A stretch of 64,000 nt of DNA, taken from Dyella terrae. GTDB lineage: Bacteria > Pseudomonadota > Gammaproteobacteria > Xanthomonadales > Rhodanobacteraceae. Position numbers and translations under genes: made by a program. Below, one piece after another: positions 7,378 through 16,121 of this stretch (the stretch's first letter is position 1; every line of letters begins with the position of its first letter). The DNA lies in assembly GCF_004322705.1 (NCBI RefSeq), contig NZ_SIZZ01000003.1, positions 396,302 to 460,301 of the forward strand, written 5' to 3'. The notes beneath the pieces are model-generated. The model saw nothing but the letters and a program-made list of their open reading frames with translations, made no database searches and had not been told where the DNA came from.

Positions 7378-9273
7378 TTACTGGCGAGCACCGGCGTTGA
7401 CCGAGGCATCGGGACGGGTTTCCCCGGCCAGTCCGCGCGTGCCGCCATCGGCGACAGGAAACAGGCGATCGAGCTTGCCCTTCATGCGAAGCAGGGCGAC
7501 GCTCGCCATCGCGTCGTCGGTACGCTTTTCGTTCGCGTCCTCGATGTTCGGCTCGGCGCCGGGTGCGCGCGTCAGTGCAGCGAGTTGCGGCGCGAGCACC
7601 TGCGTCAGCGCGAAGTAAGCGTCGTCGTGGATGCCGGCGCGTTCCAGCAGGCGGCCGGGCAGCATCCATGAGGCAAGGCTTTCCTGAGTGGCGCGCGCGC
7701 CATTGCGCGGATCGACCAGTAGCCACGTGCCCGACTGGCTCAGCATGTCCTTGCCGTCAACGAAGCCAAGCGTTTCGTAAGCGCCGCCGAGCGCGGGCAG
7801 GTGATCCCCGTAAAACAGCAGCAACGTGGGGCGGTCGCGCTGCGCCAGCAGTTCGGCGAGGCGACCCAGTTCCTGGTCGGCGTGTTGCATGTGATAGAGG
7901 TAGTTCTTCAGTTCGAGCGCGTCGCTGTCGCTCAATCCGGCTGGTACCGGGATCGCATCGCGCGCCGCCGCGTCCGCCGGCGCCACGTCGTAGGGGCCAT
8001 GCGCCTCGATACTGATCGCGAACAGGAACTGCGGCGGACCTGCGTCCTTCAGCTGCGACATGATTTCGTCGGTCATGGCGCTGTCGGCCATGAACTGGCC
8101 GTCCATGGCAGCGCCGTGCGGGAAGGCGGGTTCCGAGACGAAACGGTCGAAGCCGATCGCCTTGAAGGCCGTGTTGCGGTTCCAGAAGGCGGCGTTGTTG
8201 CCGTGGATGGCGACCGTTTCGTAGCCATGGGTGCGCAAGGTGCGCACCAGGCCTGGCACGACCTTGCTGTTCATTTGCAGGTACGGAAACTGCAGGTCGT
8301 CGAAGTAGCGCAGCGACAGTCCGGTGAGCACTTCGAATTCTGTTCGGATGGTGCCGCCGCCGAAGGTCGGTACGTGCAGCGCGCCGCTGGCGCCCTGGGT
8401 TGCGAGGCGGCGCAGGTTGGGCGTCAAGTCGCTGTCTTCGTAACCCTTGAGGATGCGCGGATCGAAGAACGACTCACTCTGTACGACCACGATATCCGGC
8501 GCGCCGGTATTGTTTTCGTCCGGCGGCAACTGCATCCGTTCGCGCAGGGCCTGGCCGGAATCGCCGATCAACTGCAGCGCGGCGGCCGGGTCGGCCTTGC
8601 GACGCTGCTGGCTGTAGTGCAGGTGGAACATCAGCAGCGAGCTGACCAGCCCAGAGTGTTGCGCGGTGGACGTTGCCGACCACGGCTCCATCCACAGGGT
8701 TTCTCCGTCGTACACCCTGGCCCAGGCGGGCATGCCGCCGAGCAGCGAGCCCAGCGTCAGGGCAAGCGCCGTGCCCGCGAGCAGTCGTTTGCCATGGGTG
8801 CGGCGCGGGAACAGCGTCGGCTCCTTGCGCCACGCGATCACCACGGCGACCACGGCCGCGGCCATGATCAGGTAAGGCAGGGGCGACGCGGGCAGGTAAC
8901 TGGCGAGCAGATGCCAGCCGCCCTTGCGGAGCTGACCGACCATGCGGAAGTCAGCCGGCATCAGCGGCGTGCTCAGTTGCCGTACCTTCAGCGCATTGAT
9001 GCCGTAGATCAGGCCCTGGCTCAGAAAGGCCAGGCCGAAGGAAAGCCAGACCCGGCGGGTGAGTACCAGCAACAGCCCCGCCAGCAAGAGGCCAGGCAGG
9101 GCGTTGGCGAGCAGGTAGAGGGGCTGGGAGAACAGCTGGCCCGGGGAAACCCCTTCACCACCGTCGATAACCCCGGTCATCAGCAGGAAGACCAGGGTGA
9201 GGGCGACCGGAATACCCACGCGAATCAAGCGGGTGCGGTGGCTGGGGACGGTTTGGGGCTGCATCTCGGTCAT
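7378..9273 (-). CDS. LTA synthase-family sulfatase-fold phosphoglycerol transferase-like protein
   Basis: A 631-aa inner-membrane protein with about five N-terminal membrane segments (roughly residues 18-38, 50-95, 130-152, 163-185) and a large periplasmic alkaline-phosphatase/sulfatase domain. Domain marks are VVQSESFFD (metal-binding Glu), GGGTIRTEFEVLTG (candidate nucleophile Thr), HGNNAAFWNR and FYGDHLP (metal-binding Asp-His). In Gram-negatives such proteins (MdoB/OpgB-like) usually transfer phosphoglycerol or phosphoethanolamine to glucans or lipids; the real donor and acceptor here are unknown. The start at 9273 (MTEMQPQ) sits immediately before the first membrane segment; the longer frame runs into the divergent glnE promoter. 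Single gene, divergent from glnE. Confidence 0.83.
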   Translation of the reverse strand: MTEMQPQTVPSHRTRLIRVGIPVALTLVFLLMTGVIDGGEGVSPGQLFSQPLYLLANALPGLLLAGLLLVLTRRVWLSFGLAFLSQGLIYGINALKVRQLSTPLMPADFRMVGQLRKGGWHLLASYLPASPLPYLIMAAAVVAVVIAWRKEPTLFPRRTHGKRLLAGTALALTLGSLLGGMPAWARVYDGETLWMEPWSATSTAQHSGLVSSLLMFHLHYSQQRRKADPAAALQLIGDSGQALRERMQLPPDENNTGAPDIVVVQSESFFDPRILKGYEDSDLTPNLRRLATQGASGALHVPTFGGGTIRTEFEVLTGLSLRYFDDLQFPYLQMNSKVVPGLVRTLRTHGYETVAIHGNNAAFWNRNTAFKAIGFDRFVSEPAFPHGAAMDGQFMADSAMTDEIMSQLKDAGPPQFLFAISIEAHGPYDVAPADAAARDAIPVPAGLSDSDALELKNYLYHMQHADQELGRLAELLAQRDRPTLLLFYGDHLPALGGAYETLGFVDGKDMLSQSGTWLLVDPRNGARATQESLASWMLPGRLLERAGIHDDAYFALTQVLAPQLAALTRAPGAEPNIEDANEKRTDDAMASVALLRMKGKLDRLFPVADGGTRGLAGETRPDASVNAGARQ

Positions 9274-9479
9274 GGCAGTTCCGCTAGCGCTGTCATGGCT
9301 TGGACACCGGACTGTAATGATCCGGGTCTGAACCAATTGTTGGATAGATCGCTGTTCGAGCTGGGAAACGCCCCGGTAGAAACGGGTGAGAGGCCTCTGG
9401 GGTGTACCGGGAAAGTGCGGCCGGAACGTGGCGGCGGTCATCCCCCGGTCATGGATGCAGTCCGCAGGTGAAGCCCGGC

Positions 9480-12335
9480 ATGCGGCACAATGGACCGATG
9501 CCCAAGGAATCCCCGGCGCTTCGCGCCCTGATCGACGACCGCTACGCTGAACTGATCGCCCGCTGTCGCCAGGCGGGGGTCCCGCTTCACGACGACGCCG
9601 GCGTCGCCGAGCGGATTCGTCGCACTTTGCTGGCGAGTGATTTCGCCTTCGATACCTGGTCACGCCAGCCGCAGCTGCTCAGTCCCCAGGGACTGGAGCG
9701 CCTGCGTGCCGCCAGCGACGCCAGCGCGCGCATCGATGCGCTGAAGCTCGATGACGACGAAGCGTCCACGATGACGGCGCTGCGTCGCTTCCGGCATGCC
9801 GAAGCCTTGCGGCTGGTCTTCCGCGACGTGAATGGCCTCGATACCTTGCCCGATACCTTGTCGGCCACCAGCGTGCTTTACGAAGTGCTGCTTGGTGCGT
9901 CGCTGGCCTGGTCGGAGCACGCTCTCGTCGCCCGTTACGGGCATAGCCGCGGCCACGATGGCGAGCGCCAGCGCATGGTGGTCGTCGGCTTCGGCAAGCT
10001 CGGTGGCAGCGAGCTGAATTTCTCGTCCGACATCGATCTCGTGCTCGCCTATCCCAGTGGCGGCGAGAGCGATGGCGCCCGCTCGCTCGATAACAGCGAA
10101 TACTTTGTTCGCATGGGCCGGCAACTGGTGCGCCTGCTCAACGAGCCCACTGTCGACGGGATCTGCGCGCGCGTGGACCTGCGCCTGCGTCCCTTTGGCA
10201 ATGCCGGCAGGCTCGCTCTGCCATTCAGCGCCATGGAGCAGTACTACCAGAGCGAAGGTCGCGACTGGGAACGTTACGCGTGGATCAAGGCGCGGCCGGT
10301 CGCGGGTGATCGCCACGCCGGCAAGCAGTTGCAGGACTTGTTGCGCCCCTTCGTGTATCGCAAGTACCTCGACTACACCGCGTTTGCCGGCCTGCGCGAA
10401 ATGAAGGCGCTGATCGATGCGGAAGTCGCGCGCAAGGACCTGGCCGACAACCTGAAGCTGGGTCCTGGCGGCATTCGCGAAATCGAGTTCGTGGTGCAGC
10501 TGACGCAGCTCATTCGCGGCGGGCGCGAACCGAGTCTGCGCGTGCGTGGCTTATTGCCCGCACTCACGGCGTGCGAAGCGCGCGGCCATATTCCTGCGGC
10601 GCGCGCGAAGTCACTGCGCGAAGCCTATGTGTTCCTGCGCCGGGTCGAAAATCGTGTGCAGATGCTGCGCGATGCGCAGACCCATGACATCCCCGATGAC
10701 GCGCTGAGCCGTGAACGCATTGCGGTCGGGCTGGACCTTGATTCGTGGGATGCACTGGAAGCAGAGCTGGCGCGGCATCGCGCCGTGGTCAGCGAAGAGT
10801 TCGGCGAAGTGCTGATGCCGCAAGGCGGGCGCGCCGCGAGTGCGCCCGTGGAAGACGTGGCGTTGTGGCAGCGAGTGTGCGCCGAATCGCTCGACGCCGC
10901 TGCGATGGAAGCATCGGGATTCGTGCCGGGCGAAGAGGCCGCCGATGCCCTGCAGAAATTGCCGCAGGCGGCAGCCGTCCGCGCGATGTCGTCGCGATCA
11001 CGCGAGCAGCTTGATCGCCTGATGCCGCAGCTGCTGGCGCTGGCGCGCGCAAGCGTGGCGCCGACGCCGTGCCTGCTGCGGCTGTGTCGCCTGATCCAGA
11101 ACGTGGCGCGACGCTCGTCTTATCTCGCCCTGCTGGAAGAGCAGCCGGCAGCACGCAGACGGCTGGCGCAACTGTTCGCCTCCAGCGCCTTCCTGGCCGA
11201 ACGCGTCATTTCCCAGCCACTGTTGCTTGACGATGTGCTCGATCCGCGCATCGATCAATTGCCGTTGAAGCGGGCCGACATCAGCAGCGAGATCGCGCGC
11301 GTGCTGTCGACGCTCGACGAGCGTGAAGCGGAGGCGGAGCTCGAGCGCATCAACGAGTTCAAGGCCAGCACGGCTTTCCGTCTGGGCATGGCATTCAACG
11401 ATGGCCGCGCCGATGCCGTCGCGACGGCGCGCCGCCTGGCGGCTTTGGCCGAGTCGGTCGTGCTGGCCGTGACCACCATGGCTGAGCGCGAGCTGGTGGC
11501 GCAGCATGGTCGCCTGCCGGGCGAAGGTTCGGGGTTTGCCGTGATGGGTTACGGCAGTCTGGGCGGGGAGGAGCTGGGTTTCGCCTCGGATCTCGACCTG
11601 GTGTTCGTCTACGACACGCGCCGCGCGCATGCCATGAGCGACGGCCCCCGACCCATCGAAGGTTCGCGCTGGTATCAGCGACTCGCGCAGCGCGTGATGA
11701 ACTGGCTGACCGTCCTGACGCGCGCGGGGCGACTGTACGAAGTCGACACGCGCTTGCGTCCCGATGGCTCCAAGGGCTTGCTGGTGAGCAGCCTGCAGTC
11801 GTTCACCGAATACCAGAAGAGCCGCGCCTGGACCTGGGAGCATCAGGCTTTGCTGCGCGCACGACCCGTGGCCGGCGATGCGGTGCTGAATGCCGAGCTT
11901 GCCGCTGTGCGCCGCGAGGTGTTGTCGGTGCCGCGCGACCGCGAGAACGTGCTGAAGGAAGTCAGCAGCATGCGGCAACGCTGGCGTGCGGAGCGTGACC
12001 GGTCTGATGAGCGGCAGATGGATCTGAAGCAGGGCGTGGGTGGTCTGCTCGATATCGAGTTTGCGCTGCAAGGCCTGGTGCTGGCGCACGGTTCCCAAGC
12101 ACCGCTGCTGCTCGACAGCACGGCCAATGCGGCGCTGATCGGAAGCTGTCGCGATGTGGGTTTGCTGAGCGACGCACAGGCGGAAGTGCTGGCACGGGCG
12201 CATGGGGAGATGCTGAGGCGGGCGCTGGCGTGCACCTTGGATTTGCGGTCGCGCATTGCGCCCAGGGACGCGGGCCTGGATGCCTTGAGCGCCGAGGTCT
12301 CGCAGGTTACGCAGGCGTTGGGGTTTGTGTTCTAG
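9480..12335 (+). CDS. glnE: Bifunctional glutamine synthetase adenylyltransferase/adenylyl-removing enzyme
   Basis: Controls glutamine synthetase by adding or removing AMP in response to PII and glutamine. At 951 aa it matches the family (about 945). Two nucleotidyltransferase domains are visible: an N-terminal one with GFGKLGGSELNFSSDIDLV and a C-terminal one with GYGSLGGEELGFASDLDLV, each with the DxD metal site. Helical linkers and the glnD PII-uridylyltransferase-like segments follow each. I chose the ATG at 9480 because AGGTGA lies 8 nt upstream; the next ATG at 9498 has no ribosome-binding site. Monocistronic; downstream is the large repeat-rich gap. Confidence 0.95.
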   Translation: MRHNGPMPKESPALRALIDDRYAELIARCRQAGVPLHDDAGVAERIRRTLLASDFAFDTWSRQPQLLSPQGLERLRAASDASARIDALKLDDDEASTMTALRRFRHAEALRLVFRDVNGLDTLPDTLSATSVLYEVLLGASLAWSEHALVARYGHSRGHDGERQRMVVVGFGKLGGSELNFSSDIDLVLAYPSGGESDGARSLDNSEYFVRMGRQLVRLLNEPTVDGICARVDLRLRPFGNAGRLALPFSAMEQYYQSEGRDWERYAWIKARPVAGDRHAGKQLQDLLRPFVYRKYLDYTAFAGLREMKALIDAEVARKDLADNLKLGPGGIREIEFVVQLTQLIRGGREPSLRVRGLLPALTACEARGHIPAARAKSLREAYVFLRRVENRVQMLRDAQTHDIPDDALSRERIAVGLDLDSWDALEAELARHRAVVSEEFGEVLMPQGGRAASAPVEDVALWQRVCAESLDAAAMEASGFVPGEEAADALQKLPQAAAVRAMSSRSREQLDRLMPQLLALARASVAPTPCLLRLCRLIQNVARRSSYLALLEEQPAARRRLAQLFASSAFLAERVISQPLLLDDVLDPRIDQLPLKRADISSEIARVLSTLDEREAEAELERINEFKASTAFRLGMAFNDGRADAVATARRLAALAESVVLAVTTMAERELVAQHGRLPGEGSGFAVMGYGSLGGEELGFASDLDLVFVYDTRRAHAMSDGPRPIEGSRWYQRLAQRVMNWLTVLTRAGRLYEVDTRLRPDGSKGLLVSSLQSFTEYQKSRAWTWEHQALLRARPVAGDAVLNAELAAVRREVLSVPRDRENVLKEVSSMRQRWRAERDRSDERQMDLKQGVGGLLDIEFALQGLVLAHGSQAPLLLDSTANAALIGSCRDVGLLSDAQAEVLARAHGEMLRRALACTLDLRSRIAPRDAGLDALSAEVSQVTQALGFVF

Positions 12336-12399
12336 CCATCGCAGGCGTGCGCGCGACGTTTTCCATACCCAACCTCAGGCTCGATGATCGTCATGGCCG

Positions 12400-12780
12400 C
12401 CATGCCTGCGAAGGCAGGCACCCAGTGGCGACCACGCACGGTTATCGCCCCACACTCTCGCGTCGTCATGCCGGCGAAAGCCGGCATCCAGGGGCGATCA
12501 CGCTCATCTGTGCGATACCGCGACCGGGCCGCTTACGCAGCGGGCGTTTCGACCTGGCTGCCGCCGGCCGAGACCCAAAATAAAAGTAACCCAAAGAAAA
12601 TGGCCTAAGAGCGGGGTGCGCGCTTACGTTAGATACGTGTCTCACGGGACGCGCAGGCTCAAGTCATCACCCTCGATGCCAACTAGCGTCCGACTGCTGG
12701 CTATCCGCCCCACCGCTGAAAGCGCGACGGAGAATGGCCGGGCGTCGACTCTTAAAGGGTGAGCGCGGCGAATAATCCAT
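12400..12780. repeat. Direct repeat, copy 1 (of 2)
   Basis: About 380 bp that recurs at 12889-13289 with roughly 85-90% identity by eye. It contains two of the hairpin repeats, the conserved stretch CGACCGGGCCGCTTACGCAG, the motif AAATAAAAGTAACCCAAAG and a CTATCCGCCCCACCGCTGAA segment. This copy lacks a 21-bp piece (TCACTTTTCTTTTGCTGGCC-like) present in copy 2, which breaks an otherwise palindromic AAGTGACT / AAAAGTAACCC arrangement. No coding capacity is credible. Confidence 0.85.
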
Positions 12781-12888
12781 GTGCGACCAGGCGTAGTTGT
12801 CGCCACCTTCCCCCAAGGTCGTCATGGCGGCGAAAGCCGCCATCCACACGCGACCACGTCGGGTTTTAACCGCACGCCCCAAGCACAC

Positions 12889-13289
12889 CGTCATGCCTGC
12901 GCAGGCAGACACCCAGTGGCGACCACACACGGTTGTCGCCCCACCCTCTCACGTCGTCATGCCGGCGAAAGCCGGCATCCAGGGGCGATCAGGCTCATCT
13001 GTGCGATATCGCGACCGGGCCGCTTACGCAGCGGGCGTTTCGACCGACTGCCGTCGGCCGAGTCACTTTTCTTTTGCTGGCCCAAAATAAAAGTAACCCA
13101 AAGAAAATGGCCTGAGAGCGGGGTGCGCGCTCACGTTAGAGACGTGTCTCACGGGACACGCAGGCTCAAGTCATCACCGGTGAGGCCAACTAACGTCCGA
13201 CCGTTGGCTATCCGCCCCACCGCTGAAAGCGGGGCGCAGAACGATCGGCGGTCGGCCCGGAAGAGGTGGGCGCAGCGAATAGTCCATCC
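12889..13289. repeat. Direct repeat, copy 2 (of 2)
   Basis: The fuller copy of the duplicated segment. It includes CACTTTTCTTTTGCTGGCCC followed by AAAATAAAAGTAACCC, a small inverted repeat in which both arms recall TTTTCTTTGG-type motifs that recur in intergenic regions of Xanthomonadales genomes (from memory, not checked). It ends in GAATAGTCCAT, matching GAATAATCCAT in copy 1. Confidence 0.85.
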
Positions 13290-13320
13290 GAGACAACGTC
13301 CGGTTTTCATCGCGCTCTCT

Positions 13321-13620
13321 CAACCACACCGTCATGCCTGCGAAGGCAGGCACCCAGTGGCGATCACACTCGATGACCGTCGCGCCCCCTTAACCCTGCC
13401 GTCATGCCGGCGAAGGCCGGCATCCAGTGGCCGCGACGCTTATCGGTGCGCGACCTAACCTGACCTCCTCCCCAACCACACCGTCATGCCTGCGAAGGCA
13501 GGCACCCAGTGGCGATCACACTCGATGACCGTCGCGCCCCCTCCACTCTGCCGTCATGCCGGCGAAGGCCGGCATCCAGTGGCCGCGAGGCTTATCGGTG
13601 CGTTACCTGACCTTCCGCTG
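13321..13620. repeat. Tandem duplication of a 152-bp unit, two copies
   Basis: The unit 13321-13472 is repeated at 13473-13620, nearly identical over its first 100 bp (both begin CAACCACACCGTCATGCCTG). Each unit carries one TGCCTGC-stem and one TGCCGGC-stem hairpin repeat, so duplication explains how the two hairpin types alternate. Confidence 0.9.
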
Positions 13621-13628
13621 CGGGGATG

Positions 13629-14624
13629 TCACCCCACGCCACCGCGCTTCCACTGATGCTCATCGATCCTCCCGCGCAACACCTCCACCACGGGGGCAAG
13701 TTCCCGTAGTGGTACCTGCCGTTTCGGCAGGTCGTCGTCGGCCAGGTCGTACAGCAAACCGGCTTCCCGCAGCGCTCGATGGAACCGGAAAATCTTGTCC
13801 GGTAGCGGCTGCGGCGCGAACGTCTGCACCGGGCATCCCACGGCGCACGCTTCTGAAAGCATGTTCACCGAATCGGGTGTCACGACCAGTCGATCAGACC
13901 ATCCGAGCACGCCGGGATAGGGATTGATGCCTTCGTGATCGTCGCCGCCCCACACCATGCCAGGCACACCGGCCAGTCGCTCGCGCAGCACGGCCAGTAC
14001 CTGGGGCGGTGTACGGCGCGACGTCACCAGCATCACGCTACCTCCCTCGCGTTGGATGTCGTCCCGCAGGCGGTCGGCCAGTTGCGTAGCGTAATCAGCG
14101 TCGAGCGGAATGCCCTTGCGCGGGCCGCCCACCAGCACACCGATCCGGGGCTGTGGGTACTCGGCGAACTCGGGACACACCTCGCGGCCCTCCTGGAGCC
14201 ATGCGTCGTCGACCAGATTCAGCGAGCCGACGGTCTGCAATACGTTCTGGCCCTGGCAGCGATCGTGGCGCGGCGCGATCACGGTGTCCCATGCGGACGG
14301 GTTCATGCGCGGATCCAGGATCTGGATCGTGTAGGTGCTGTGCTCCGACAGGTCGCGCAACATCCGGGTGTACAGGGCGGACAGGCGGCCGCAGCCGATG
14401 GCGACGGCCGGCCACGGCGGCTCCAGGGAACCCTGGCGCTCGGCGGCGGGGAGGGCGAGGCGACCGCCAAAGATCAGGCGGGGCGACAACCAGGACCAGG
14501 GAGGCCGGGCACTCAACACCATATGGCGAAACGGCAGGCCCAGCGACTCGGCCAGGGCCAGTGCCTGGCGGTCGTTTCCCGCGTTGCCATCGGTGATGAC
14601 CCAGGCATTGCCGTGGAGCTTCAT
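13629..14624 (-). CDS. ELM1/GtrOC1 family protein (DUF-type glycosyltransferase-like)
   Basis: A 331-aa protein of the family annotated as mitochondrial fission ELM1-like in bacteria. The N-terminus (WVITDGNAGNDRQALALAE) is the family's opening. Other family marks are AIGCGRLSA, ILDPRMNP, APRHD and the C-terminal VTPDSVNMLSEACAVGCPV, which resembles the sugar-nucleotide-binding end of GT-B glycosyltransferases. Bacterial members are proposed to act in envelope polysaccharide work, but direct evidence is thin. The ATG at 14624 is the natural start. It stands alone, convergent toward the repeat region, divergent from the nitroreductase gene. Confidence 0.8.
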   Translation of the reverse strand: MKLHGNAWVITDGNAGNDRQALALAESLGLPFRHMVLSARPPWSWLSPRLIFGGRLALPAAERQGSLEPPWPAVAIGCGRLSALYTRMLRDLSEHSTYTIQILDPRMNPSAWDTVIAPRHDRCQGQNVLQTVGSLNLVDDAWLQEGREVCPEFAEYPQPRIGVLVGGPRKGIPLDADYATQLADRLRDDIQREGGSVMLVTSRRTPPQVLAVLRERLAGVPGMVWGGDDHEGINPYPGVLGWSDRLVVTPDSVNMLSEACAVGCPVQTFAPQPLPDKIFRFHRALREAGLLYDLADDDLPKRQVPLRELAPVVEVLRGRIDEHQWKRGGVG

Positions 14625-14759
14625 GGCCGACCCGCCCTCATGATTGTTTCCCTAGACAACACAGTACGTTCCATTCCCCGGGGTCCTGCGGCGCGGCGTG
14701 CGGTTTACACTGTCCCGCTGCGGCGCCACGCGAGGCGCGTCTTTTCTTGAAGGATAACC

Positions 14760-15353
14760 ATGAGCGACAAGCTTTCCGATACCGCCCTGGACCAGATCTT
14801 CCGCAACGCCCGCACGTTCAATGCGTGGCTGCCGCGCGAAGTCAGCGACGAACAGCTGCATCAGCTGTACGACCTGGCCAAGTTCGGTCCGACCAGCGCA
14901 AATTCGTCGCCGATGCGTATCGTGTTCGTGAAGTCGCAGGAGGCCAAGGAAAAGCTCTCGCCCTTCATGTCCGAAGGCAACCGGGCCAAAACCCTGGCCG
15001 CCCCGGTCACGGCCATCATCGGCATGGACCACGCCTTCCACGACCAGTTGCCCAAGCTGTTCCCGCACACGGACGCGCGCAGCTGGTTCGCCGGCAACCA
15101 GCCGCTGATTGAAACCACCGCCTTCCGCAACGCCACCTTGCAGGGCGCTTACGTGATCATCGCCGCGCGTGCGCTGGGCCTGGATTGCGGCCCGATGTCG
15201 GGTTTCGACAATGCCGGCGTGGATGCCACGTTCTTTGCCGGTACCCAGATCAAGAGCAACTTCCTGATCAACATCGGTTACGGCGATGCCAGCCGCGACC
15301 TGTTCCCGCGCAGCCCGCGCCTGTCGTTCGACGAGGCCGCGCGCATCGCCTGA
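14760..15353 (+). CDS. rutE: RutE-like nitroreductase / malonic semialdehyde reductase
   Basis: A 197-aa FMN-dependent nitroreductase-fold enzyme. It matches the RutE/HadB-RutE subgroup: [14 protein letters not shown] at the N-terminus, [11 protein letters not shown] (FMN phosphate region), [32 protein letters not shown] in the middle (given here as a region, about residues 119-150) and NIGYGD near the end. RutE reduces malonic semialdehyde to 3-hydroxypropionate in uracil catabolism. No other rut gene is nearby, so the in vivo substrate may differ. AAGGATAACC precedes the ATG. Single gene. Confidence 0.85.
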   Translation: MSDKLSDTALDQIFRNARTFNAWLPREVSDEQLHQLYDLAKFGPTSANSSPMRIVFVKSQEAKEKLSPFMSEGNRAKTLAAPVTAIIGMDHAFHDQLPKLFPHTDARSWFAGNQPLIETTAFRNATLQGAYVIIAARALGLDCGPMSGFDNAGVDATFFAGTQIKSNFLINIGYGDASRDLFPRSPRLSFDEAARIA

Positions 15354-15458
15354 ACTTCTCTGGCGGGCGCCGGTCTTGTGCTGGCACCCGCTTCACGCCG
15401 TCCCCATTCCACGAGGGCGTACGCTCTCACCCCTGACTCGATTTATTGGAGGAATTCC

Positions 15459-16043
15459 ATGCGTGCACTTCGTTATGTCGTTCTCGCCGGCCTGCTCGGC
15501 GCTGCCGTGGGTGTCCATGCCGATCCGGTGACCTACAAGCTCGACCCGGGTCATACCAACGTGCTGTTCACCTGGAACCACTTCGGCTACTCCAACCCGA
15601 CTGCCAACCTCGGCATCAGCGAAGGCACGCTGGTGTTCGACGAGAAGAACCCGGCCAAGTCCTCGGTGGAAGTGACCCTGCCGCTGTCGAATCTCGACAC
15701 CCACGTCACCAAGCTCGATGAGCACCTGAAGAAAGCCGACTTCTTCGATGCCGAGAAATTCCCGACCGTCACCTTCAAGAGCACCAAGGTGGAAGCCGCC
15801 GGCAATGGCAAGTTCAAGGTGACCGGTGACCTGACCGTGCACGGCGTGACCAAGCCGGTCGTGCTCGACGCCACGCTCAACAAGGTCGGCCCGCATCCGA
15901 TGATGAAGGTGCAGGCGATCGGCTTTGATGCCACGACCACCATCAAGCGCTCGGATTTCGGCGTCGCCATGTACGTGCCGAACGTCAGCGACGAGATCAA
16001 GATCCACATCACGACCGAAGCGGCCGTGCCCAGCGCCAAGTAA
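15459..16043 (+). CDS. YceI family periplasmic lipocalin-like protein
   Basis: A 194-aa exported protein with a signal peptide (MRALRYVVLAGLLGAAVGVHA, cleavage before DPVTYKLD). The mature domain follows the YceI pattern: LDPGHTNVLFTWNHFGYS, EKFPTVTFKS, and GDLTVHGVTKPVVLD. YceI proteins form a beta-barrel binding polyisoprenoid lipids. GGAGGA 6 nt before the ATG at 15459 settles the start; the frame extends upstream without a ribosome-binding site. A strong terminator follows. Cysteine-free, stand-alone gene. Confidence 0.93.
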   Translation: MRALRYVVLAGLLGAAVGVHADPVTYKLDPGHTNVLFTWNHFGYSNPTANLGISEGTLVFDEKNPAKSSVEVTLPLSNLDTHVTKLDEHLKKADFFDAEKFPTVTFKSTKVEAAGNGKFKVTGDLTVHGVTKPVVLDATLNKVGPHPMMKVQAIGFDATTTIKRSDFGVAMYVPNVSDEIKIHITTEAAVPSAK

Positions 16044-16072
16044 GGGATCCGGCGCATCCGCGCCCGCCCACG

Positions 16073-16106
16073 AAAAAGGCCGCCATCGCTGGCGGCCTTT
16101 TTTTTT
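16073..16106. terminator. Bidirectional rho-independent terminator
   Basis: A GC stem (GGCCGCCA / TGGCGGCC type) with an A5 run before and a T9 run after lies between convergent yceI and the Yip1-family gene. Confidence 0.93.
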
Positions 16107-16121
16107 GCATCAGTGCAAGGG

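Larger units (their letters stand above)
12389..13590. repeat. Nine copies of a short palindrome with GAAA/GAAG loop
   Basis: The 1.29-kb gap after glnE holds nine roughly 38-bp copies of a repeat that starts CGTCATG and ends CCAGTGGCGA-like: near 12401-12433, 12464-12501, 12820-12860, 12889-12926, 12955-12993, 13330-13368, 13400-13437, 13482-13520 and 13552-13590. Each core is a 7-bp stem around a GAAA or GAAG loop (GCAG in the imperfect fourth copy). Three stem versions occur: TGCCTGC/GCAGGCA, TGCCGGC/GCCGGCA and TGGCGGC/GCCGCCA. The differences are compensatory, preserving pairing. They look like REP-type elements, similar in plan to the dRS3-like repeats of other bacteria. Short reading frames through them are repeat artefacts. 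Confidence 0.9.

Noticed and set aside
7801..9471. 556-codon open frame on the plus strand opposite the LTA-synthase-like gene
   Set aside because: Antisense GC-rich shadow: His/Gln/Arg-rich translation with no domain, wholly over a clear gene.
12781..13458. 225-codon frame through the hairpin repeats
   Set aside because: Encodes the repeat itself over and over (HACEGRHPV-like); no start signal.
12389..13590. CRISPR array
   Set aside because: Repeats are irregularly spaced, of two types, with duplicated spacers, and no cas genes are present.
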